From: an uncultured Endozoicomonas sp.
Lineage (GTDB): Bacteria; Pseudomonadota; Gammaproteobacteria; Pseudomonadales; Endozoicomonadaceae
DNA length: 38,635 nt
Reading direction: 5' to 3'
NCBI GenBank assembly: GCA_900299555.1
Contig: OODV01000082.1
Span: 1 to 38,635, forward strand
Shown here: piece after piece, positions 26,321-34,266 of the stretch
How the letters are laid out: each line of letters opens with the position of its first letter
Position numbering within the stretch: position 1 is the stretch's first letter
Notes under the pieces: generated by a model
Database searches by the model: none
The model's input: only the letters and a program-made list of their open reading frames with translations
Told to the model about the DNA's origin: nothing
Made by a program: the position numbers and the translations under genes

Positions 26321-26938
26321 TTAGGCGGCGCTGGAAACTACAACCATTGCCGGACGAATAACCCGTCCATGAAGCGTGTAACCTTTCTGGAAAACGTTCA
26401 TCACCGTGTTAGGCTCCATATCCTGGTTCGGTACCATGGAGATGGCCTGATGAAAGTTCGGGTCAAAAGGCTCGCCTTCCGGGTTTACCTGCAGTACCTG
26501 GAATTTTGCGAGCGCATCCAGCAGCTGCTTATGAGTCAGGCGCATGCCTTCCAGCATGGTCTCGTGAGAACCGTCACCCTGCTCAGCACTTTCAATGCCT
26601 TTTTCCAGGCTATCAACCACAGGGATCAATTCGTTGACGAACTTTTCCAGTGCAAACTTATGGGCCTTTTCCACATCCTGCTCAGCACGGCGCTTGGTAT
26701 TCATGGCCTCGGCATGAGCCCGCAGTGTCTGGTCTTTTGACTGGGCAAGCTGCTCTTCCAGCTCTTCAATACGTCTCGCGGTATCGTCAATGACCTGTTC
26801 TTCGGCTTGCTCTTCTGAAGCAGCCGCTTCCTCCAGAATAGGGTCAACGACGGCTGCTTCAACATCTGCAGAGGTTTCAGCCTCAGTGGCTTCAGGCTTC
26901 TCGACCTGATCTTCTGCTTTAGTGTTTTCTACAGTCAT
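26321..26938 (-). CDS. grpE: Nucleotide exchange factor GrpE
   Basis: GrpE of 205 residues from the ATG at 26938, chosen for its GGAG ribosome-binding site and because upstream residues are not conserved. The N-terminal 55 residues are acidic and disordered. A long coiled coil follows (RRIEELEEQLAQSKDQTLRAHAEAMN), then FALEKFVNELIPVVDSLEKGIE and the C-terminal beta domain (FDPNFHQAISMVPNQDMEPNTV...GYTLHGRVIRPAMVVV). It opens DnaK for ADP release. Gene order grpE-dnaK-dnaJ is standard, and a sigma32 promoter precedes it. Confidence 0.96.
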   Translation of the reverse strand: MTVENTKAEDQVEKPEATEAETSADVEAAVVDPILEEAAASEEQAEEQVIDDTARRIEELEEQLAQSKDQTLRAHAEAMNTKRRAEQDVEKAHKFALEKFVNELIPVVDSLEKGIESAEQGDGSHETMLEGMRLTHKQLLDALAKFQVLQVNPEGEPFDPNFHQAISMVPNQDMEPNTVMNVFQKGYTLHGRVIRPAMVVVSSAA

Positions 26939-27057
26939 TCCAGCGTTTCTCCGGATTTCAATCCAGCCTGACATGCTGGCTGGAGCTTGTCTTCATTTGA
27001 TAGCCAAGCGTTGTGAACGGTCACTCGGCATAAGTAAACATCAACGGACAGCCTAAT

Positions 27058-27083
27058 ATGGGGGTCATGGCTGCTTATTCAAG
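27058..27083 (-). promoter_or_regulatory. sigma32 heat-shock promoter of grpE
   Basis: On the minus strand CTTGAA (27083-27078) is followed after 14 bases by CCCCATAT (27063-27056 region). Both hexamers equal the sigma32 consensus and the spacing is ideal. It lies about 120 bp before the grpE start and 35 bp from the LexA box of divergent recN. Confidence 0.88.
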
Positions 27084-27117
27084 GGGAAATTTTCTTTACC
27101 AATTCAGCTTTTGCGTT

Positions 27118-27137
27118 TACTGTATAAATAAACAGTA
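27118..27137 (+). promoter_or_regulatory. LexA (SOS) box of recN
   Basis: TACTGTATAAATAAACAGTA matches the enterobacterial LexA consensus, with CTGT-N8-ACAG at 27120-27135 and symmetric flanking TA bases. It lies 34 bp before the recN ATG, where it would overlap the promoter. One box is visible; E. coli recN has several. Confidence 0.9.
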
Positions 27138-27170
27138 ATCCAATATTGTATTGGGATCGTGAGAGCTGCC

Positions 27171-28889
27171 ATGCTGAACCAAATCTCCATCAGCAACTAT
27201 GCCATCGTTGACCACCTGAACCTGGATATCAATCCCGGAATGACAGCCATTACCGGAGAAACCGGGGCCGGTAAATCCATCATGCTTGATGCACTCGGAC
27301 TGGCACTGGGAGGCCGGGCCGACAGTGATTGCGTTCGGGATGGTGCGGAACGTGCGGACATTCAAGTCTGTTTTGACCTTCAGCGAATTCCCGTAGCCAG
27401 GCAGTGGTTGATAGAGAAAGAGTATGACAACTGTCCGAAGTCTGAGCGTTCTAATCACACTGAAGGCGCTGACCAGGCTGTAGAATGTATCTTGCGCCGG
27501 GTGATTACCCGTGAAGGCCGCTCCCGGGGCTATATCAATGGTACTCCGGTTACGCTTTCTGAATTAAAGTCTCTGGGCGAGCTGTTAATTGATATCCACA
27601 GTCAGCATGCCCATCAATCATTGTTAAAAAAGACCAATCATTCTGAGCTGGTGGATCAGTTTGCCGGCTCATTGCCTCTGGCCAGAGAGGTTGCAAGGGT
27701 TTCAGCAGCGTATCGTCAGACGCGAGACCAATTGCACAGCCTGCTGTCTGATCAGCAGGAAAGAGAAGAGAAAGTGCAGCTGTTAAGTTACCAGCTGAAT
27801 GAGTTGGAGCAGCTTGGCCTTCAACCTGGTGAGGTTGAGTTACTGGAGCAGGAGCACAGGCAGCAGTCTCAGGCTGGTGCAACTCTGGCGGCCTGCCATC
27901 AGGTAACCCAGATCTGCACCAGTGATGAAGGTGATAACCTTCTGCAGCAACTCTCTTCCTGCCTTCATCGTCTGAGTGAGTTGCAGATTGAGCACTCTGC
28001 CATCAATAACGCCGTTGACATGCTTTCATCCGCACAGATTCAGGTGGAAGAAGCCGTGGGTGAGTTGAATCATTTTATTGATCACTTCGATGCCGATCCT
28101 GCAAGAGCTCGTGAAATAGAAGAGCGGCTCAGTGCTATTTTTGATCTCGCCAGAAAACATCGTGTTCAGCCGGAAGAGCTGCTTGACAGGCAGCAGTTGA
28201 TCAGTGAAGAGCTGGAAAAAGTGCAGTGCCATGACGAGCAGGTAGCAGAGCTGGAATTCTCTCTGGAGCAGCTGCAGAAACAACATAATCAGTTGGCAGA
28301 AAAGTTATCTGCCAGGCGCAGAACAGCCGCCCGCAAGTTGGAAAAACTGGTTTCGGAGCGAATTGCATTGCTGGGTATGCCCAAAGGGAAGTTCTGTGTT
28401 GAGTTGACTGAAATTCCGGAGCGTACTGTTGCTTCCCAGGGGTTTGAGTCTATTGAGTTTCTGGTGACCACCAACCCCGGGCAGGCACCCCGCCCATTAG
28501 GGAAGGTGGCCTCTGGTGGTGAATTGTCCCGTATCAGTCTGGCGATACAGGTGATTATTGCCCAGACAGCATCAACACCCACTCTGGTGTTTGATGAGGT
28601 GGATGTCGGTATTGGTGGTGGAACTGCAGAAATTGTTGGTAGCATGCTGAGAGAGGTTGGCAAAAGCGGACAGGTGTTGTGTGTTACCCATCAGCCTCAG
28701 GTGGCTTCGCAGGCTCATCAGCATCTGCATGTCAGTAAGAAAGTCAGCAGAAAAGCCTCAAGTACCCGTATTCTTGAGCTGGATGGCGATCATCGTGTTC
28801 ATGAGATTGCCAGAATGCTGGGCGGTGTTGAGCTGACGGCCCCGACTCTGAGCCATGCCCAGGAAATGTTATTTCAGGCTCAGGCATAA
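27171..28889 (+). CDS. recN: DNA repair protein RecN
   Basis: A 572-residue SMC-like ATPase for double-strand break repair. Walker A is GETGAGKSIMLDALGLALGG near the N-terminus, and Walker B is LVFDEVDVGIGGGTAE near the C-terminus, preceded by the ABC signature ASGGELSRISLAIQ. The two halves are separated by long coiled coils (about residues 160-365). The ATG at 27171 gives the standard MLNQISISNYAIVDHLNL start; an upstream GTG at 27159 is unlikely. Regulation by LexA is indicated by the box at 27118-27137. It diverges from grpE, the usual gammaproteobacterial arrangement. Confidence 0.97.
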   Translation: MLNQISISNYAIVDHLNLDINPGMTAITGETGAGKSIMLDALGLALGGRADSDCVRDGAERADIQVCFDLQRIPVARQWLIEKEYDNCPKSERSNHTEGADQAVECILRRVITREGRSRGYINGTPVTLSELKSLGELLIDIHSQHAHQSLLKKTNHSELVDQFAGSLPLAREVARVSAAYRQTRDQLHSLLSDQQEREEKVQLLSYQLNELEQLGLQPGEVELLEQEHRQQSQAGATLAACHQVTQICTSDEGDNLLQQLSSCLHRLSELQIEHSAINNAVDMLSSAQIQVEEAVGELNHFIDHFDADPARAREIEERLSAIFDLARKHRVQPEELLDRQQLISEELEKVQCHDEQVAELEFSLEQLQKQHNQLAEKLSARRRTAARKLEKLVSERIALLGMPKGKFCVELTEIPERTVASQGFESIEFLVTTNPGQAPRPLGKVASGGELSRISLAIQVIIAQTASTPTLVFDEVDVGIGGGTAEIVGSMLREVGKSGQVLCVTHQPQVASQAHQHLHVSKKVSRKASSTRILELDGDHRVHEIARMLGGVELTAPTLSHAQEMLFQAQA

Positions 28890-28942
28890 TCAACCACAAA
28901 TATACATGACGATTTTCCGTTACCTTCAGCAATAAGCTTTGG

Positions 28943-29007
28943 CCACAAAAGCACGGATTCACAGAGGAAAAGCCTTTTCTTTTCTCCGTATCTTTGTGTC
29001 TCTGTGG
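28943..29007. repeat. dispersed imperfect palindrome, copy 2
   Basis: CCACAAAAGCACGGATTCACAGAGG at the left and CTCCGTATCTTTGTGTCTCTGTGG at the right are imperfectly complementary arms. The CTCTGTGG end matches the copy at 598-652, and a shorter relative lies at 33411-33434. It is non-coding, between recN and the fur terminator. Confidence 0.45.
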
Positions 29008-29027
29008 CAATTTTCTTTCACGGCAAA

Positions 29028-29064
29028 CACTTAAAACAAACCCCCGGCAACAAGGGCGGGGGTG
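29028..29064 (-). terminator. Rho-independent terminator after fur
   Basis: On the minus strand a stem of ACCCCCGCC and GGCGGGGGT type (CCCCCGGC at 29041-29048 with GGCGGGGG around 29056-29063) is followed by TTTGTTTTAAG. It lies about 45 bp after the fur stop. Confidence 0.75.
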
Positions 29065-29106
29065 AGTCATCTCACAGGTTAGAAAATCTGGCAGCTTCTA
29101 CCTTTT

Positions 29107-29517
29107 TTACTTTTTCTTCTTAGGTCGCACATAGATCACAAGGTTGTGATCAACGATTTCAAAACCGTGCTTTTCAGCAATCGCGTGCTGACGTTTTTCA
29201 ATCTCGTCATCAATAAACTCGATGACGTCTCCAGTCTCCATACAAACCATATGATCATGATGCTCACCACGGGACAGCTCAAACACAGAGTGACCGCCAT
29301 CAAAATTATGGCGAACCACAAGGCCTGCACTCTCAAACTGGGTCAGTACCCGATAGACTGTCGCCAGTCCCACATCCTCTTCCGCTTCCAGCAGAGCCTT
29401 GTAGACATCTTCCGCAGACAAATGCTTGTCCTTGGCGGCTTCAAGGATCTGCAGAATCTTTACTCGAGGCAGGGTGACTTTCAATCCTGCTTTGCGCAAC
29501 TCTTGATTTTCCAACAC
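29107..29517 (-). CDS. fur: Ferric uptake regulator Fur
   Basis: A 136-residue Fur. The N-terminal winged helix includes RKAGLKVTLPRVKILQILE and VGLATVYRVLTQFESAGLV. The metal-binding region has HHDHMVC, and the dimerisation region IEKRQHAIAEKHGFEIVDHNLVIYV. The second cysteine of the CxxC pair found in E. coli Fur is replaced (CMETG), as in Pseudomonas Fur, so a structural zinc site of the enteric type is not expected. The start is GTG at 29517 with an AGGGA ribosome-binding site. It represses iron uptake genes when Fe(II) is bound. Divergent from bamE. Confidence 0.96.
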   Translation of the reverse strand: MLENQELRKAGLKVTLPRVKILQILEAAKDKHLSAEDVYKALLEAEEDVGLATVYRVLTQFESAGLVVRHNFDGGHSVFELSRGEHHDHMVCMETGDVIEFIDDEIEKRQHAIAEKHGFEIVDHNLVIYVRPKKKK

Positions 29518-29641
29518 GTTTCCCTAACCCTTTGCAAGATAATCCTGCTATTATCACATTTTCGTGCAGCTTTTTCATTTTGCTCTGCGAGCAGGCTGCT
29601 AGTCATTTTTTAGCAAGCAAGATAGTGGAAGTCTGAAACCG

Positions 29642-30016
29642 ATGCAAAAAACCACAATCGCCCTGGCCGCCGCACTTTTTTCAACCACCCTGCTGACAGG
29701 GTGCGCCAGCTCTACGGACAGTGGTTCGAAGCTTATCAGTTTCCCCGGCGCCTATAAAATTGATATTCAGCAGGGAAATGTCATTACCCAGGAAATGATC
29801 AATCAACTCCGCCCGGGAATGACCCGCGCCCAGGTTCAATACGTTATGGGTTCTCCATTACTGGAAGATACCTTTAACCGCAATCGCTGGGACTACATTT
29901 ACAGCCTGCAGCCAGGTGGCAAGGATCGTGAGCAGAAAACCGTAACACTGTTTTTTGAAAACGATCAGCTTAGTTCTATCCAGGGCGACCTCAAACCTGA
30001 GAATAATCAGCAGTAG
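29642..30016 (+). CDS. bamE: Outer-membrane assembly lipoprotein BamE
   Basis: A 124-residue lipoprotein with lipobox LLTGC at residues about 18-22. The mature part has the SmpA/OmlA motif: [41 protein letters not shown]. BamE is a subunit of the BAM complex that inserts beta-barrel proteins in the outer membrane. Its place opposite fur and next to ratA-rnfH is conserved in gammaproteobacteria. Confidence 0.95.
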   Translation: MQKTTIALAAALFSTTLLTGCASSTDSGSKLISFPGAYKIDIQQGNVITQEMINQLRPGMTRAQVQYVMGSPLLEDTFNRNRWDYIYSLQPGGKDREQKTVTLFFENDQLSSIQGDLKPENNQQ

Positions 30017-30051
30017 TGACTACAGGTGTGGCTTTGACAATAAGCGTATTC

Positions 30052-30390
30052 TCAGTTCGCACTTTCCTGTACTGACTTTTTCTGCTTTGCCTGTTCAGCC
30101 CTGCGCTTGCGGACCTCTTTCGGGTCGGCAATCAGCGGGCGGTAAATTTCGACGCGTTCACCTTCCTTTATAGCCTGCTCTGCTGGTTTGGCTACTGCTT
30201 TTCCAAAGATACCCAGCTTGGCCTCGTCCAGATTAATTTCCGGAAAGTAGTCAACAATACCCGATTGTTGAACGGCTTCGAGCAGTGTAGTCCCCTGTTT
30301 GACTTGAACGGAAATTATTTTCTGTTCATTAGCTCTGGCGTAGGCTACTTCCACACGGATCTTAGGGTCATCCATCATCATCTCAGCCAT
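30052..30390 (-). CDS. rnfH: RnfH family protein (RatB, UPF0125)
   Basis: A ubiquitin-fold protein of about 112 residues: IRVEVAYARANEQKIISVQVKQGTTLLEAV, then GIFGKAVAKPAEQAIKEGERVEIYRPLIADPKEVRKRRAE. This is the RnfH/RatB signature ending in the conserved YRPLxxDPKxxRRxRA. The start at 30390 is chosen because ATGGCTGA overlaps the ratA stop (30383-30390), giving translational coupling. Its biochemical role is not established. Confidence 0.9.
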   Translation of the reverse strand: MAEMMMDDPKIRVEVAYARANEQKIISVQVKQGTTLLEAVQQSGIVDYFPEINLDEAKLGIFGKAVAKPAEQAIKEGERVEIYRPLIADPKEVRKRRAEQAKQKKSVQESAN

Positions 30391-30814
30391 AAATCTGCTT
30401 CGCTCTCTTGCCAAAGGCATCCACCATGGCGTTCATCATCTGCCCGATCACGGAGCCAAGGGTTGCCTGGGTGAACTTACTGCTCATCTCGAACTCAAGA
30501 TCCAGAGAAACCTTGCAGCCGCTTTCTCCCAATGGCTGAAACGTCCAGATGCCAGACAAATGTTTGAATGGCCCTTCCAGCAGTTGCATTTCAATAGACT
30601 TCCCAGGCGTCATTTTGTTCCTTGTGGAAAAGCTATGGCGCAAACCAGCTTTGGCAACCTCAAGTGTTGCTTCCAGTCGTTCACCTTCCTGATGATCGAT
30701 TCGTCCAGCGGTACAACCGGGCAGAAATTCGCCATACGCTTCAATATCAATGACCAGATCGTACATCTGTTGAGCGGAATACATGACCAGCGCGGAACGG
30801 GAAATCCTTGGCAT
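30383..30814 (-). CDS. ratA: RatA / coenzyme Q-binding START-domain protein
   Basis: A 143-residue SRPBCC/START-fold protein. MPRISRSALVMYSAQQMYDLVIDIEAYGEFLPGC is the typical N-terminus, and the helix near the C-terminus reads GQMMNAMVDAFGKRAKQIYG. Homologues are called RatA (reported to affect 70S ribosome association in E. coli) and CoqJ/Coq10-like ubiquinone-binding protein. It is followed by overlapping rnfH. The next gene rightward, NSS, is separated by a strong terminator. Confidence 0.93.
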   Translation of the reverse strand: MPRISRSALVMYSAQQMYDLVIDIEAYGEFLPGCTAGRIDHQEGERLEATLEVAKAGLRHSFSTRNKMTPGKSIEMQLLEGPFKHLSGIWTFQPLGESGCKVSLDLEFEMSSKFTQATLGSVIGQMMNAMVDAFGKRAKQIYG

Positions 30815-30830
30815 AGAACAGGCCTTTCAT

Positions 30831-30863
30831 AAAAAAGGCCGGATAGGATAACCCATTCCGGCC
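30831..30863 (-). terminator. Rho-independent terminator after the NSS transporter
   Basis: GGCCGG (30837-30842) and CCGGCC (30858-30863) form the stem base. On the minus strand they are followed by six T residues (30836-30831). It lies 20 bp beyond the NSS stop and before ratA. Confidence 0.8.
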
Positions 30864-30882
30864 TCGGATAGACAGATGGTTC

Positions 30883-32241
30883 TTAGAAGAGAGTAGTAAT
30901 CAGTACCGTCAGCACACACAATGGCACAACTACGCGGATCATGGCGCGCCACAGGTTGAACACGCCGACACTGAGTCCCAGCTCTTTCATTATGGTTGAA
31001 CGCTTCATTACCCAACCAGCAAAGACAGAGATCAGCAGACCACCCACAGGTAGCAGGATATTACTGGTGAAGTAATCCAGCAGATCAAAGAAGTTCTTCT
31101 CGAACAGGGTGAAGGTCAGGTCTCCACTCATGGAGAACACCGTGCCCAGGCCAACAAACCAGATGGCAGCACAGAGAATCACTGTGGCAACCGTACGGCT
31201 CAGAGGCGTGCGTTCAATCAACCAGGCCAGTGCCGGTTCAACCAGAGAGATCGCAGAGCTCAGTGCTGCAATACCCACCAGAACAAAGAACAGGAAGCCA
31301 AACAATTCACCCATTGGCATATGAACAAAGGCAGCCGTCAGGGAGACAAACAGCAGGCCGGGGCCAGCAGAAGGCTCCAGACCGTAGGCAAATACAATCG
31401 GGAATACAATCAGGCCGGAGATAATCGCCATCAGTGTATCCAGCGCCGCAACATTAATGGCAGTTCTCGGAATGGAGTTATTGGCCGGCATATAGGCGCC
31501 ATAAGCCATCAGGCAACACATGCCCAGGCTCAGGGTAAAGAAGGCCTGCCCCAGCGCCGCGACAAAGGCTTCACCAGTCACCTTGGAGAAATCCACAGAG
31601 AACATAAAGTTGAAGCCACGCATGAACTGCCCGGTTTCCAGCATACTGTAACCCAGCATGACTAGCAGAAGGGCGAACAGGGCGGGCATCATCACCTGCA
31701 GGCCTTTCTCAAGACCTTTGTGAATGCCCCGGGCGGTAATCAACAGCGTTATCAGCATAAAGGTGGTGTGCCAGAATATCTGACGAGGTGCTGATGACAC
31801 CAGCCCACCAAAGGCATCACCAACCTGGTCGGTTGTCATACCGTTAAAGGCACCAGTGACAATATCCCAGGCGTAGGAAAGCGACCAGCCTGCGATAACA
31901 CTGTAGAAAGAAAGAATCAGGAATCCAGCAAGCATACCCATCCAGCCAATAATCCCCCAAAGCTTTGAAGCCCCAAGGTCGCTGGTGAGTTTTTTAATGG
32001 CGTTCAGTGGACTCAGACGGGTATGACGGCCAATGGCGGTTTCTGCCATCAGTAGTGGAACACCCATAATAGCGATGCAGAGCAGGTAGAGCATGACGAA
32101 GGCGCCACCACCGTATTGCCCGGCGATGTAAGGAAATTTCCAGATGTTGCCCAGACCGATGGCAGAGCCTGCCGCAGCGAGCAGAAAGGTCCAGCGATTA
32201 GCCCAGGTTTTTTTCGATGTCGTTGGATTTTGTCCAGACAT
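30883..32241 (-). CDS. Sodium-dependent transporter, NSS/SNF family
   Basis: A 452-residue membrane protein with about 11 hydrophobic segments. The N-terminal WANRWTFLLAAAGSAIGLGNIWKFPYIAGQYGGGAFVMLYL is the NSS signature (unwound TM1 with the sodium and substrate site, and TM2), like LeuT, TnaT and MhsT. ETAIGRHTRLSPLNAI also matches. The substrate is probably an amino acid, but which one cannot be read from sequence. Monocistronic, with its own terminator. The upstream region has an ATAATAATTATTAT palindrome at 32313-32326. Confidence 0.93.
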   Translation of the reverse strand: MSGQNPTTSKKTWANRWTFLLAAAGSAIGLGNIWKFPYIAGQYGGGAFVMLYLLCIAIMGVPLLMAETAIGRHTRLSPLNAIKKLTSDLGASKLWGIIGWMGMLAGFLILSFYSVIAGWSLSYAWDIVTGAFNGMTTDQVGDAFGGLVSSAPRQIFWHTTFMLITLLITARGIHKGLEKGLQVMMPALFALLLVMLGYSMLETGQFMRGFNFMFSVDFSKVTGEAFVAALGQAFFTLSLGMCCLMAYGAYMPANNSIPRTAINVAALDTLMAIISGLIVFPIVFAYGLEPSAGPGLLFVSLTAAFVHMPMGELFGFLFFVLVGIAALSSAISLVEPALAWLIERTPLSRTVATVILCAAIWFVGLGTVFSMSGDLTFTLFEKNFFDLLDYFTSNILLPVGGLLISVFAGWVMKRSTIMKELGLSVGVFNLWRAMIRVVVPLCVLTVLITTLF

Positions 32242-32730
32242 GAGTTCCCCAATGAGTCGAATTATTTTACTCAGAGGCCGTTTGAAAGACAGGTATGGTT
32301 AGACAACACAGAATAATAATTATTATGGATAACCCGCTGTGATACAGCAGAGATCATCTTTATCAATCATGGCCAGTTGTCGAAGACCAGAACAGTCACA
32401 CTGCATTTCAGACGGCTTCTTGCTTCTTGAACTATTACCACGCGAGAATTTCACGGGAACAACACAATCCCAGTAAATCCTCCAAACCGTGCAACCAGCG
32501 ATAAAGACTACCTCAGATGAAACAGCCTGCTGACAGAAGAACGGAGAAGATCAGACAGGGTTGGTAGTCATTGTACCGGTTAGGCATTACATCTCAACCG
32601 TTTTTGCCGTCCATATGGTTAAAATAGAGTTTTTTGAATACGGTGGTTATTAATTGCAGAAATATTCACTATGCTAAACATCCATTGATCCGATGCTATT
32701 GCTGAAACTGGCCCGGATCCCCCAGAATAA
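32242..32730. other. intergenic region between NSS transporter and smpB
   Basis: About 490 bp with no convincing ORF. It contains the promoter region of the leftward NSS gene, including the 14-bp palindrome ATAATAATTATTAT at 32313-32326, and ends in the smpB promoter. Nothing else recognisable was seen. Confidence 0.5.
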
Positions 32731-32759
32731 GTGACTTTACATCGAGCTACTCCTATAAT
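32731..32759 (+). promoter_or_regulatory. smpB promoter, possibly leaderless
   Basis: TATAAT at 32754-32759 is a perfect -10, with GTGACT at 32731-32736 as a 4/6 -35 at 17-bp spacing. Transcription would start near 32766, at or next to the smpB ATG (32767). No Shine-Dalgarno sequence lies between, so this promoter would give a leaderless transcript. Confidence 0.6.
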
Positions 32760-32766
32760 CCGCGCC

Positions 32767-33246
32767 ATGGCAAAAAGTTCAAAGAAAGGCAAACAGGGCG
32801 ATTCATCCATCGTCGTCAACAAGAAAGCCCGTCATGACTATCACATTGACGAAACTTTCGAAGCAGGTCTGTCCCTTGCTGGCTGGGAGGTGAAAAGCCT
32901 CCGGCAGGGCAAGGTTCAACTGGTGGACAGCTACGTCCTGCTGAAAGATGGCGAAGCCTGGCTGATTGGTGCCCAGATCACTCCATTAACCACGGCGTCT
33001 ACCCATGTGGTAGCGGATCCGCTGCGTGATCGAAAACTGCTACTCCATCAACGAGAGCTGGCAAGGCTGTTTTCTGAAACCCAGCAGAAGGGCCACACCT
33101 GTATCGCTACCAAGCTGTACTGGAAAGGTCATTTGATCAAATGCCAGATTGCACTCGCGCGAGGCAAGAAGGAATTTGATAAACGTGCCGCCACGAAAGA
33201 GCGTGAATGGAATATTGAAAAGCAGCGAGTAATGCACCGCGGCTGA
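32767..33246 (+). CDS. smpB: SsrA-binding protein SmpB
   Basis: A 159-residue Smp[30 protein letters not shown] is the OB-fold start. Later motifs are [15 protein letters not shown] and [16 protein letters not shown], and the basic C-terminal tail is [21 protein letters not shown]. SmpB docks tmRNA in stalled ribosomes; its tail reads the empty mRNA channel. The ATG at 32767 gives the standard basic N-terminus ([11 protein letters not shown]); an in-frame GTG at 32731 coincides with the promoter. Its partner ssrA lies 390 bp downstream. Confidence 0.96.
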   Translation: MAKSSKKGKQGDSSIVVNKKARHDYHIDETFEAGLSLAGWEVKSLRQGKVQLVDSYVLLKDGEAWLIGAQITPLTTASTHVVADPLRDRKLLLHQRELARLFSETQQKGHTCIATKLYWKGHLIKCQIALARGKKEFDKRAATKEREWNIEKQRVMHRG

Positions 33247-33257
33247 TAACCTCTTCA

Positions 33258-33280
33258 GGCACACAGCTTCACTGTGTGCC
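33258..33280 (+). terminator. hairpin after smpB, possible terminator
   Basis: Perfect 9-bp stem with a CTTCA loop, 12 bp after the smpB stop. The downstream sequence GCTAATCAACCTCC lacks a T-run, so termination may be weak or Rho-assisted. Confidence 0.5.
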
Positions 33281-33584
33281 GCTAATCAACCTCCTTTCTT
33301 CATCTTCCTCCTGGCATTACGGTTTCTTAAGACTTCATTCACATAACCATTCGACACTCTCAAAACCGGAAGAGGCCCTGGGGTTAAGATGCTCCCTTTT
33401 ATACGCTTAGTGCTCTTCGTGTTCTTTGTGGTTCCCCAGAAATACTTTTGAGATAATCATTTCTCTCTTTCGACTCCATTCTGGTTCAGAAGTCTGTACA
33501 GAAGGCTTTTGCAGTCTTTTTTCAGAAAAAATTAACGACAATGGCATTTTTTGTAGTGTAAAAGTGCTTATGTACTAAACACAG

Positions 33585-33613
33585 TTGCTTTTGTTATTTA
33601 CTTTTGGCATAAA
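33585..33613 (+). promoter_or_regulatory. ssrA promoter
   Basis: TTGCTT (33585-33590) and CATAAA (33608-33613) are spaced by 17 bp. Transcription would begin near 33620, leaving a short 5' leader for removal at 33634 by RNase P. Confidence 0.55.
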
Positions 33614-33633
33614 TACGACAGAGTTTTGTTACT

Positions 33634-34000
33634 GGGGGCGATCAGGATTCGACGACGGTTACGAAACCTAAGGTGCATGTCGAGCGTGTAGTGACGCTCG
33701 TAAATCAAAACACTACAAACGTATTAGTTGCTAACGATAATAGCTACCACGGAGCTATGGCTGCCTAATAACAGCCGACTCCCGATCACTCTGTTTTGTC
33801 TATTGGGTGGAAATGATCGCAATCGAAAATAGAATCGTCACATCAGTTTTCCTGTAGCTGTTGGATTAAAACTTTTCAGGATCGCGTAGTTCACCCTGAC
33901 CGTTGGGTCGTTCTGCGTTAATTTAAAAACGGAAGCTAAGCATGTAGAGCCGAAGGCGTAGAGCTGGCGGACGCGGGTTCAAGTCCCGCCGCCTCCACCA
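33634..34000 (+). ncRNA. ssrA: Transfer-messenger RNA (tmRNA)
   Basis: The 5' end GGGGGCG (33634-33640) pairs over 7 bp with CGCCTCC (33990-33996), followed by A and an encoded CCA ending at 34000. ATCAGGATTCGACGACGG is the usual D-arm region, and GCGGG-TTCAAGT-CCCGC (33973-33989) is the T-arm. The tag frame begins at GCT (33730) and ends at TAA (33766-33768), encoding ANDNSYHGAMAA. tmRNA with SmpB rescues stalled ribosomes and tags nascent chains for proteolysis. The tag is 12 residues with an AMAA end, rather than the common ANDENYALAA type. About 367 nt in total. Confidence 0.95.
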
Positions 34001-34005
34001 AATAG

Positions 34006-34040
34006 AAACCCCGTAGATTATTGATCTACGGGGTTTTTTT
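34006..34040 (+). terminator. Rho-independent terminator of ssrA
   Basis: AAACCCCGTAGAT (34006-34018) and ATCTACGGGGTTT (34024-34036) form a perfect 13-bp stem with a 5-base loop, followed by more T residues to 34040. It lies a few bases after the tmRNA CCA end. Confidence 0.95.
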
Positions 34041-34266
34041 ATGGATGGATAGAAGCGGTTTTTGCCGAAGTGTCCAAAAAGTGTCCAACTGGTTTTTTAT
34101 TGTAGCTTTCTGGATACTTGGTTTTGGTGGGCTGTGAGGAGAGGGGGTTGAGTCTGGTAGCATCCTGCAAATGTTCAGGATCAAACTTTGCGTACCTCAT
34201 GGTCATCGCAATATCAGAATGACCCAGTATTTTTTGCAATACCAGAATATTGCCGCCAAGAAAGCG
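34039..34266 (-). pseudogene. Tyrosine recombinase (phage-type integrase), C-terminal remnant
   Basis: The leftward frame reads GGNILVLQKILGHSDIAMTMRYAKFDPEHLQDATRLNPL. This is the last part of a tyrosine recombinase: LGHSDIxMTxRY contains the box II histidine region and the catalytic tyrosine (in MRYAKF). The frame extends upstream of the ATG at 34239 to about 34266 and then loses similarity; the catalytic domain start and the N-terminal domain are missing. The gene points at the 3' end of ssrA, the classic arrangement for islands integrated in the tmRNA gene. It is too short to be active. Confidence 0.8.

Larger units (their letters stand above)
33247..33633. other. smpB-ssrA intergenic region
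   Basis: No coding sequence. A perfect 9-bp hairpin GGCACACAG / CTGTGTGCC (33258-33266 and 33272-33280) follows the smpB stop but has little U-tract. A CTCTTCGTGTTCTTTGTGGTTC segment (33412-33433) resembles part of the dispersed CTCTGTGG repeats. The last 50 bases carry the ssrA promoter. Confidence 0.5.

Noticed and set aside
29518-29641. A Fur box between fur and bamE
   Set aside because: The AT-rich stretch CTGCTATTATCACATTTTCG does not approach the 19-bp GATAATGATAATCATTATC consensus closely enough to support a site.
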